Assembly (NCBI RefSeq): GCF_030867145.1
Contig: NC_134454.1
Location: 64,462,308-64,526,307 of the forward strand
Direction of reading: 5' to 3'
Source: Opisthocomus hoazin
Taxonomy: Eukaryota; Chordata; Aves; Opisthocomiformes; Opisthocomidae
DNA: 64,000 nucleotides
Shown here: positions 1-55,744 of the stretch, in pieces
How the letters are laid out: each line of letters starts with the position of its first letter
Numbering within the stretch: the first letter of the stretch is position 1
Translations under genes and position numbers: made by a program
Notes under the pieces: generated by a model
Told to the model about the DNA's origin: nothing
Seen by the model: only the letters and a program-made list of their open reading frames with translations
The model's database searches: none

Positions 1-16
1 GCCGACGAGCACTTAC

Positions 17-300
17 TCCACGCGTAAGCGAAGTGAGGCAGCTGCAAAACAGCCATGGCCTTTGCCACTTGCCGGCCGGTTCTACAGCCTGGGAGAGACA
101 AACCGCCGCTGCCACCGAAGAAGTGGCTGAGCCGTGTGAGCTGGCAGTCATTCCTGCAGGAGAAAAGTGCATGGCCTGTCTGCTGCCACCACCAGCTGCT
201 GCTCTGGGCCCCTCCTCTGTCCACCCCTTCTGCAAAATCATGAGCGACTCGGTGCGCTTTCCTCTGCGTTTCGTTCATACAGATGAGAAGACTTGACCCA
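17..300 (-). other. CpG-enriched segment, possible 5' exon of a minus-strand gene
   Basis: This stretch has about sixteen CpG dinucleotides in roughly 290 bases, then CpG becomes rare, as at the edge of a CpG-island promoter. On the minus strand an ATG at 56-54 sits in a good Kozak context (GCCATGG). It opens a frame of 13 codons reading MAVLQLPHFAYAW, which runs into a consensus splice donor GTAAGT at 16-11. A short first coding exon with a 5'UTR extending toward 300 is therefore possible. By vertebrate synteny the neighbour downstream of DMGDH should be ARSB on the same strand, but this peptide does not resemble a known ARSB N-terminus. GCCATGGC is palindromic, so the same ATG context exists on the plus strand. 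Product not recognised. Confidence 0.25.
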
Positions 301-1053
301 GGTCTGGCTGTGAGATGGCGCTTGTGACTGTTGGCGAGTGGGAAGGAAGTGAAGCAACCCAGAAGCAGAAATAACAGCTATGTCAACAGGGCTGTTCCTT
401 CAAACTGTGTAACCTTCTAAAGCAATATTGTAAACGACCACTACCTTAGTTACAATCGTGATGAAATACCTGAGACTGTGAAAGGGCAGCAATAGCTGTC
501 AACTCAGATCGATTTTGCTCCTCCATAAATTTCAGTGGCAAATAACCATGTGTTTCACATTCAGCTGGAATGGTACACACATGCATTTCCAAATTTATAC
601 AGCCTTTTCGTAATAGATGAAAGAACAATCCACATCAAAAGTCATATCTCTTGCTAAGAAAGGCAAATATAGAGTATGCTAGACTCCTGTCTACTTTCTT
701 TTTGATTGACAAGTCTCTGCAGGAAGAAAGTTCCTGCTCCTACAAATGAAGTCTAGTGGATAAGTCTACAATAAGTCTACAAATTTATGAGGTATTTTTT
801 TATAGATGCCAAAGAATTCCTTGCTTGTTTGAAAACAACAGCCACAATGAGTGGTGCCACATTTTTTTCTACAATAAGAATGTTTGTGTCCACAGCTGGC
901 ATTGGAACAAGAAGCAACAATACTGTCCTGAAGTCAGTTTTCCCTGAAGTAAATTCCAGGATTACTGACAAGCTGGTATGTGACTATGAGTTTTATTTTC
1001 TCAGCTGAGACGTGATTCATACTGTTCAGAAGGCTGGAAAGTACCAATTTATT
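301..1053. other. Intergenic, nothing recognised
   Basis: This is AT-rich non-coding sequence with only short overlapping open frames on both strands around 756-1008. I see no repeat, splice pattern or protein similarity that would support a gene. Confidence 0.6.
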
Positions 1054-2039
1054 GAATCATAGATCATAGAATCATAGAATGGTTTCTGCTGGAAGGGAGG
1101 GGCCTTTAGAGGTCATCCATCCCAACCCCACTGCAGTGAGCAAGGACATCTTCAACTAGATCAGATTGCTCAGAGCCCTGTCCAACCTGGCTTTGAATGT
1201 TTCCAAGGATGGGGCCTCCACTGCCTCTCCGGGCAACCCGTTCCAGTGTTTCACCACCCCCACTGTAAAAAATTTCTTCCTTACATCCAGACTGAACCTA
1301 CCCTCCCTTAGTTTAAAGCCATTATACCTTGTCCTGTCATGACAGGTCCTGCTAAAAGGTCCCTCTCCAGCTTTGCTATAGGCCGCCTATCACTACTGAA
1401 AGGCTGCAATAAGCTCTCCCCGCAGTCTTCTCTGCTCCAGGATGAACAGCCCCAGCTCCCTCAGCCTGTCTTCACAGGACTGGTGTTCCAGCCCTCTGAT
1501 CATTTTGGTGGCCCTCCTCTGGACCCGCTCCAACAGGTCCATGTCTTTCCTGTGCTGAGGGCTCCAGAGCTGGACACAGGACTCCAGGTGGGGTCTCACC
1601 AGAGTGGAGCAGAGGGGCAGAATCCCCTCCCTCGCCCTGCTGGCCACACTGCTTTTGATGCAGCCCAGGATACGGTTGGCTGCCTGGGCTGTGAGCGCAC
1701 ATTGCTGGCTCATGTCCAGCTTTTCAACCACCAGTACCCCCAAGTCCTTCTTGGCAGGGCTGCTCTGAATCCCTTCATCTCCCAGTCTGTATTCCCCAAC
1801 CCAGGTGCAGGACCCTGCACTTGGCCTTGTTGAACCTCCTGGGGTTCACACAGGCCCACTTCTCGAGCTTGTCCAGGTCCCTCCGGATGGCATCCTGTCC
1901 TTCTGGCGCGTCAACCACACCACTCAACTTTGTGTCATTTGCAAACTTGCTGAGGATGCACTCAATCCTGCTGTCTATGTCATTGACGAAAATATTAAAC
2001 AGCACCAGTCCCAGTATAGACCCCTGAGGGACATGACTC
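1054..2039 (-). mobile_element. CR1 LINE, 3' part, interrupted by a younger CR1
   Basis: The left end is the reverse complement of a CR1 3' tail (tandem ATCATAGA units at 1054-1080). Moving right, the minus strand encodes the C-terminal part of the CR1 reverse-transcriptase ORF in broken pieces. Open segments at 1743-1393 and 2086-1775 include VPQGSILG and the F-A-N-D-T block, where FADDT is usual. The copy stops abruptly at 2039 in the middle of the RT domain and resumes at 4170, because a second CR1 is inserted here. Defective, non-autonomous copy. Confidence 0.9.
2034..2039. repeat. Target-site duplication, left copy (TGACTC)
   Basis: TGACTC at 2034-2039 is repeated at 4164-4169. The two copies flank the plus-strand CR1 exactly. 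Removing one copy together with the insert restores continuity of the older CR1 RT reading. Confidence 0.75.
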
Positions 2040-4163
2040 ACGGAGGAATCCCGTGGGCCAGGGCTCTCGAAGGCAGGGGGGTCCAAGAGTGCTGGTCACT
2101 CTTTAAACGTCACTTTCTCCATGCTCAGGAGCAGTGCATCCCCCTGAGAAAGAAATCGAGCAAAGGAGGCAGGAGACCTGCATGGTTAAACAAGGAGCTT
2201 CTACCGGAGATCAGGTGGAAGAGAAAAGTCCATGGAATGTGGAAAGAGGGGCAGGCCACTTGGGAAGAGTACAGGAATGTGGTCAGAGCATGCAGGGATG
2301 CGACGAGGAAGGCCGAAGCCCACCTGGAGCTGAAGCTGGCAAGGGATGTCAAAAACAACAAGAAGGGCTTCTTCAAGTTCATCAGCAGCAAAAGGAAGGC
2401 TAGGGACAATGTGGGGCCGCTGCTGAATGAGGCGGGTGTCCTGGTGACAGAGGATGCAGAGAAGGCAGAGCTACTGAATGCCTTCTTTGCTTCAGTCTTC
2501 AGTGCCAAGGCAGGCCCTCAGGAATCCCAGGCCCCGGAGGTAAGAGAGGAAGCCTACAGAGAGGATGACTTTCCCTTGGTCGAGGAGGACTGTGTGAGGG
2601 ATCTGGAGGCCCACAAATCCATGGGCCCGATGGAATGCACCCACGAGTGCTGAGAGAGCTGGCGGATGTCATTGCTGAGCCACTCTCCATCATCATTGTG
2701 AGGTCCTGGAGGACAGGAGAAGTGCCTGAGGACTGGAGAAAGGCCAATGTCACGCCAATCTTAAAAAAAGGCAAGAAGGAGGACCCAGGGAACTACAGGC
2801 CGGTCAGCCTCACCTCCATCCTGGGAAAGGTGATGGAGCAGCTTATCCTGGAGGTCATCAACAAGCAAGTGGAGGAAAAGAAGGTTATCAGGAGTAGTCA
2901 GCATAGATTCACCAAGGGGAAATCATGCCTGACCAATCTGATAGCTTTCTACAAGGGCATGACTGGCTGGGTAGATGAAGGGAGAGCCGTGGATGTTGTC
3001 TACCTAGACTTCAGCAAGGCTTTCGACACGGTCTCCCATAACAACCTCCTAGGGAAGCTCAGGAAGTGTGGGCTGGATGAGTGGTCGGTGAGATGGATTG
3101 AGAACTGGCTGAATGGCAGAACTCAGAGGGTTGTCGTCAGCGGCGCTGAATCTAGTTGGAGGCCTGTAACTAGTGGGGTCCTCCAGGGGTCAGTACTGGG
3201 CCCAGCCTTGTTTAACTTCTTCATCAACAACCTGGATGAAGAGTTAGAATGTACCCTCAGCAAGTTTGCTGATGACACAAAACTGGAAGGAGTGGTGGAT
3301 ACACCAGAAGGCTATGCTGCCATTCAGTGAGACGTGGACAGGCTGGAAAGTTGGGCAGAGAGGAACCTGATGAGGTTCAATGAGGGCAAGTGCAGCGTCC
3401 TGCACCTGGGGAGGAACAACCCCATGCATCAGTACAGGCTTGGAGCGGACCTGCTGGAGAGCTGCTCTGCGGAGAGGGACCTGGGTGTCCTAGTGGACGA
3501 CAGGTTAACCATGAGCCAGCAGTGTGCCCTGGCTGCCAAAAAGGCCAGTGGGATCCTGGAGTGCATCAAGAGGAGTGTGGCCAGCAGGTCGAGGGAGGTT
3601 CTCCTTCCCCTCTACACTGCCCTAGTGAGGCCTTATCTGGAGTACTCTGTCCAGTTCTGGGCTCCCCAGTTCAAGAAAGGTGAAGAGCTACTGGAGAGAG
3701 TCCAGCGGAGGGCTACGAGGGTGATGAGGGGACTGGAGCATCTCTCGTATGAGGAGAGGCTGAGGGAGCTGGGCTTGTTCAGCCTGAAGAAGAGAAGGCT
3801 GAGAGAAGACCTTATAAATGCCTATATATATCTTAAGGGTGGGTGTCAGGAGGATGGGGCCAAACTCTTTTCAGTAGTGCCTAGTGACAGGACAAGGGGC
3901 AATGGGCACAAACTGAAGCACAGGAAGTTCCGTCTGAACATGAGGAAGAACTTCTTCCCTCTGAGGGTGACGGAGCACTGGAACAGGCTGCCCAGGGAGG
4001 TTGTGGAGTCTCCTTCTCTGGAGATATTCAAGACCCACCTGGACAAGGTCCTGGGTAGCCTACTGTAGGTGACCCTGCTTTGGCAGGGGGGTTGGACTAG
4101 ATGACCCACAGAAGTCCCTTCCAACCCCTACCATTCTCTTGATTCAGTGATTCTGTGATTCTG
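2040..4163 (+). mobile_element. CR1 LINE, 5'-truncated, inserted in an older CR1
   Basis: This is a 2.1-kb CR1 copy lacking its endonuclease region. It starts at the end of the endonuclease/linker part of ORF2 and ends in the 3' tail of GATTCTGTG units at about 4140-4163. It carries the linker (WLNKELLPEIRWKRK at about 2185-2230), the RT domain ([46 protein letters not shown]) and the C-terminal region with [13 protein letters not shown] and [14 protein letters not shown]. The 3'UTR has GGTTGGACTAGATGACC at about 4091-4107. It is flanked by a 6-bp duplication, TGACTC. It looks younger than its host copy. Confidence 0.93.
2046..4068 (+). pseudogene. CR1 ORF2 remnant (reverse transcriptase), frameshifted and with one stop
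   Basis: Three open segments together cover linker, RT and C-terminal regions of the CR1 ORF2 protein: up to 2653, 2635-3330, and 3334-4068. The break near 2628 is a one-base loss relative to the copy at 43085-43100. The break at 3328-3330 is a TGA codon where the copy at 43777 has CGA, a change typical of methyl-CpG decay. The catalytic F-A-D-D motif (about 3268-3280) is intact. The endonuclease domain is missing, so no functional protein is expected. The 3334-4068 segment ends at a natural TAG after LGSLL. Confidence 0.85.
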
Positions 4164-4169
4164 TGACTC
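4164..4169. repeat. Target-site duplication, right copy (TGACTC)
   Basis: This is the second copy of the 6-bp sequence at 2034-2039, immediately after the CR1 3' tail. Confidence 0.75.
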
Positions 4170-4350
4170 GTCACTGATCTCCATCTGGACATTGAGCCAT
4201 TGACCACTACCCTCAGGATGTGACCATCCAACCAATTCCTTATCCACCAAACAGTCCACCCATCAAATCTGTATCTCCCCAATTTAGAGAGAAGGATGTT
4301 GTGGGGGAGCATGTCAAAGGCTTTACAGAAGTCCAGCTAGATGACATGTG
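4170..4350 (-). mobile_element. CR1 LINE, 5' part of the interrupted older copy
   Basis: On the minus strand this encodes the RT segment [18 protein letters not shown] to SRWRSVTS, which lies directly upstream of the VPQGSILG block left at about 2030. The corresponding region of the uninterrupted minus-strand CR1 at 12450-12650 has the two parts contiguous. Similarity fades near 4350, taken as the 5'-truncated end. Confidence 0.88.
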
Positions 4351-7300
4351 TCTTTATCTTGTTTTTATCTGTGTTATATCCTGTTTTTAGTTGCGATCCC
4401 ATCACCACTCCCAGCTGTCTCACTGAATTGTGTATTTTACTAACTTCTTCCACGTCCTTATTATAGATGAAGTTCCATTCAAATCTTTCCATTCTCATGG
4501 AAACCATTCTCATTCATTCAGTATAATTACTTTGAAAATCTACAGTGCTGGTCGAATCGGAAATGTTGGATACAAATTTTGGAATAAAATGCGTAACAGC
4601 TATTCACCTGACATGTTTTCAAAGGTATCACAGTGTTCAACTGCAGCTGAATCCACATTCCCTTGTAGAGGACTGTCAAGAGTTATTTGCTGGTTTTCCT
4701 GCTCCACCAGATTTGGATACCTTGGTTGCCTGAGCTGCCAGAGTGAAAACTTTAAGTTGTACCATCTGAAACATACACAGCAGATACTGCACAGTCACAG
4801 TCTGGATATTTTCAGTCTGTCATATTTTCTTAGTGGTTGGTTGTTTTTTTTTTTTTTATTACTACTTGAGGAATTTGTAATCCCAATCAGAAAATACTAT
4901 TTACATCAGAGGATCAAAAGAATAAATCCTAGAAATGGTCTACATTCTGTCTCCTATGTTTCACTGTACCTTTTCTGAATTTGGGGTTGAATAATTTGGA
5001 TGCTGTTTTGATGTCAATGATTAATGAAGTCATTAGAGTGACACACAAGATTATGGTATCCGTGTCGATTTATCATTCCATACAAAGTATGAACATGGCA
5101 TATCCTGCTATAGGACATGGGAACTTGGAACAAAAATTCAATGGCAGTAGTAACATCCACTCTGGTGCATCAAAACTCTCTGGATATGGAAAAAGAATAA
5201 AGGAGAATGAAAAAAAATGTGTCTGAAAGAACTGCCCTTTGACATGTCCTGATCTCTCCACACACAGAAATTTTAATATTTCAGAAAATTTCCTAGATGA
5301 CCAACTGTCATTTTTTCACCTCATTACAGAGGTGTCTCCTCTGTTAGCTAATGGGGTTGTGGAAGACTCAAAAGATGTCCCTGCCAGTCCTTCTACTCTG
5401 GTATTTCTGTTTGATTGGTTAGAAACTCTCTTAAAACATGGATGTAACACTTAAACATTCTTGCTCCTATTCACTTCCTCTTGCTGTGTCCTGCCTGACA
5501 CCACAAGTTTATGCAACACCATATCACAACATATAATGAAAACCAGCTGTGACAGGAAACCATGAAATATGCTCAACACTCCCCCCTCCCCCTCCCCCCC
5601 CTTCTTCAGGTTTATTGTTTTTATTCTATAACTATGAAAGATTGACTTAAATGTGTGAGCCTCTCTGCGGGCATTATTTATAAAGCTTCATCCCCTTACA
5701 GTTTAGCTTATCCATGCTGTTGAGCTGTCCTAATAAATACTCAGTAAGCTGACTTGGGTATCAGAGTGGTAAAAAAGAATGTACATCAGCTAGGAAGCCC
5801 TGTCAGACATACAGCAATCGTAGCTACAGTGCTTCTAACACTCTGCCATGCCTGCTTAAAACCGCTTCAGGTATCTCTGCTCCCAAATGCACTGTTAAAC
5901 AGAAAGCACAGCCATTCTTAAGAGGTAACCATGCAACAAGCTCTCTGATACTCCGTTTGTCTTATTTATGGTCAGTGATGAACGGGGACTTGTTTTGGTC
6001 TTACTAGCTGGCTGCAGGAAAGAAACTTTACTTCACACTGCCTTGTCCCAGAAGCAGCATGCTACGGTTTTTGTCTGCTGCCCTAAATCTTGAAACTAAA
6101 TGAAAAGTAACTGGCCAAGCATCAATCTTTGTGAGACTTGGGTGACAACCGCTGTCAATGAGCAGCCCACAAGGAAATCAGTATTTGGGCCTTTATAATA
6201 TTACACTGTAAAATGAGACAGGTATCTGTCTGCCTCAGTTACACGAAGAAATTAGTGCTTGGGAGGTTACAGCTGGAAATGTAGTACAAGTCCAAGGAGG
6301 GCACAGTTCCCGAGCTTACTTGACTTGGACTTACATCTGTGATTCATTACATTTTGCTCAGGCTGCAGAAAGCCTGCCCCTGCTGCACAGTCAGACCAAT
6401 CTGGCTGACATGTGAAGGAACAGCGCTACCTTCCAGGCTGGAGAAGGAGTTACAAACCTGATTCTAACTTCCAGACTGAGATGTGGAAGGTATCATTGAA
6501 ACAATTTTGTTATAGCGAAGCTTATTAGTAAAGTGTCTGTGAGAGCCTGTCTCAGGATAACTGCTACTGTACACTCCAGGACGTGGTATCTAGTGAATTT
6601 GCATGTTCGTGGGAAATACTGAAATTCAAAACTATGTTCCTAAACAAAAGCATATTGCATTGTGTTGTATTTTAGATTTCTTAAATTCTCAAGGAAACAC
6701 AGTGGCTAACTGCCTCGTTACAAATAAGGTCACCAAAAGTAGCATCTGATTGGTTCAGCAAAGTAGAACTAAATCACTTATGAAAGCAAAACAAAGAATA
6801 ATTTCTGAATGGATTTTTTTCATTCAAGATAGTACTACATGAAAACCTGCCAAAGCTTGTATATTTTATTTTCACCTGCTTTGTAATAGATACTCAGAGC
6901 AGCACAACGCAATGTCAGCTTACTTTGGCAAGAGTAAGTGTTTATTATTCAAATTGTGCTTCTCCTAGTATATTCTGTTTATATGTTGACTTCTTTGCTG
7001 AAGATTTAGAGGCACCAACTCTTTGGGAGAAAGTACATTTTGGACATTATTTGTATGCATATGTACTTTGAAAAGGTTTATCTATAGCCTAAAGGGAAGT
7101 GTTACTCTTTGTAAGTTGAAAATTGTGACATTGTCCTTATTCAAAAGAACTGTTGAGCATATTATGGAATTCAGAAGGTTTTTTTTAATAATTGAGTGTA
7201 TTCCCATCATTTACATGATCCTGCTTATTTGGGTTATCAAATGTCTAACACTGAATGAAGCTCCTCATTGTTAATATTCTGTGTAACACCATATGGATCT

Positions 7301-8063
7301 TACTGCTCTTCAATCTATAATTAACAGGAAAAGAAAGAACAGAAGTTCTCTGGTGTCAATCTACCTCTTCAGATCTAGAACAGTAAATCCATGATACAGT
7401 ATTTTAAGTTCTGTTCAAAACTGAGCAGTAACATCCTGTGTGTTGTAGAATATTACATGTAATCTACCACGATTCATATAAAACAATGACAAATGGGCTT
7501 CCTATAACTGTTTCATTAAGAACTAGATTTTCATCTTCTGTGAGAATTTCTGTCAGGGTGACACATTGCAAAAAAATGTTAACACTTCAGTTTGCCTTTA
7601 ATATTGCCTTTATTACTTTTGATGATTGCTGGCATGTATTTCAATTCCTTAGGGAGCATTTCTGTGCAGAGCTAGTGATATTTTAACAATAAGTTTGCAA
7701 TGTTATGCTGTAAGGAGCCAGGATAAGCTACTTTACCCTGACGACAGGCAAAGGAGGAACTGTGAGTGTCAAGGAGGAGGAAGAATTTGCTATTGGCCAA
7801 TACCAAGAGCAACTTTCTCCTCTGCATTAATTAGGATCTGCCAGCCAATGTGGGAGCAAGCTGAATCAAGGATCTGCTCACTCCCTGCCACTTTCTGCTC
7901 ACATGTGCTACCAGGAAAGGGGAACACATACTGGTTCACGAACTGTGCTCAGATCTCTAATGCGAGTAGCCCATATGAGGAAGGAGGAGGGTAACACCAT
8001 TGAATTTCTCATGGACATATGGGAATGAGGATCTTGTGTTTAGTAATTAACAAGTCTAAGTAG
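4351..8063. other. Intergenic, downstream of DMGDH
   Basis: This is AT-rich sequence with no supportable gene. It includes a T-run (about 4846-4858) and a polycytosine tract at 5581-5601, annotated separately. The longer frames, for example 4430-4978 and 7023-7274 on the plus strand, have no recognisable domain and look like chance openings. Confidence 0.6.
5581..5601 (-). repeat. C-rich tract, G-quadruplex-prone on the minus strand
   Basis: The plus strand reads C6-T-C5-T-C8. The minus strand therefore has three G-runs separated by single A residues, with the G8 run long enough to be split into two, which allows a G-quadruplex. It lies about 2.5 kb beyond the DMGDH stop codon. Confidence 0.55.
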
Positions 8064-8069
8064 TTTATT
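8064..8069 (-). terminator. Candidate DMGDH polyadenylation signal AATAAA
   Basis: TTTATT on the plus strand gives AATAAA on the minus strand, about 67 bases past the DMGDH stop codon at 8138-8136. It is the first canonical signal downstream. Further TTTATT sites exist to the left, so a longer 3'UTR cannot be excluded. Confidence 0.5.
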
Positions 8070-8135
8070 TCTCTGAATTTCATGCATATTAATGGCACTA
8101 TCTCCTACTGCACAATTTGCTGTACTCATCTGTGT

Positions 8136-55313
<47,178 letters not shown>

Positions 55314-55611
55314 CTCGCACACCGCCCTGCCGGCAGCAGCGATGGAGAGCGGCGGCTCCGCGCCTCTCCCGACGGCGTCCCCGGCCCGGCCCGGCTCGGC
55401 CCGGCCCTGCCGTCGCCGAGGCCGGCCCTCAGGGAGGAGGGCGCCGGCCCGCCCCTTGGCTGAGGGCGCAGCCCGGGGAGCCAGCGGGCCGGCGGCGGGA
55501 GGGCGCGGGGCAGGCCCCGGCCGTTCCCGGGCGCCCCGCGGGGTCAGAGGCTGGGCCGGCCAGGGGTGCCGCCCGCAGCGCTGCCCACCGCTGCCTGCCT
55601 CCTCCCCGGGC

Positions 55612-55618
55612 TATAAAA
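55612..55618 (+). promoter_or_regulatory. TATA box of BHMT (TATAAAA)
   Basis: CTATAAAAGC lies 88-94 bases upstream of the BHMT start codon in otherwise GC-rich DNA. By the usual 25-30 base spacing, transcription would start near 55640, giving a 5'UTR of about 65 bases. No equivalent is seen on the minus strand for DMGDH. Confidence 0.75.
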
Positions 55619-55705
55619 GCGCGGCCCCAGCGCTTGCCGTTATCTTCAGCTTCGCGCCGAGCCGTCGCGGCGAGCTCGGGCAGCCAGCGTTCCCGGCCGA
55701 GGAAG

Positions 55706-55744
55706 ATGCTGCCGATCGGGAAGGCCACGAAGCCGGGCAAGAGG
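55706..55744 (+). CDS. BHMT: BHMT exon 1 (start codon)
   Basis: Thirteen codons, [13 protein letters not shown], are followed by donor GTAATT at 55745. The ATG has A at -3. The exon joins exon 2 in phase 0 exactly where the family has its first intron, just before GILERL. It is two residues longer than the human exon 1 product. Confidence 0.9.

Noticed and set aside
1805-2653. 282-codon plus-strand frame
   Set aside because: It runs across the junction of two CR1 elements of opposite orientation. Only the part after about 2040 is genuine CR1 ORF2 remnant; the start is antisense of the older copy.
3334-4068. 244-codon reverse-transcriptase-like frame as a host gene
   Set aside because: It is the C-terminal piece of CR1 ORF2 within a truncated copy with a repeat tail and target-site duplication.
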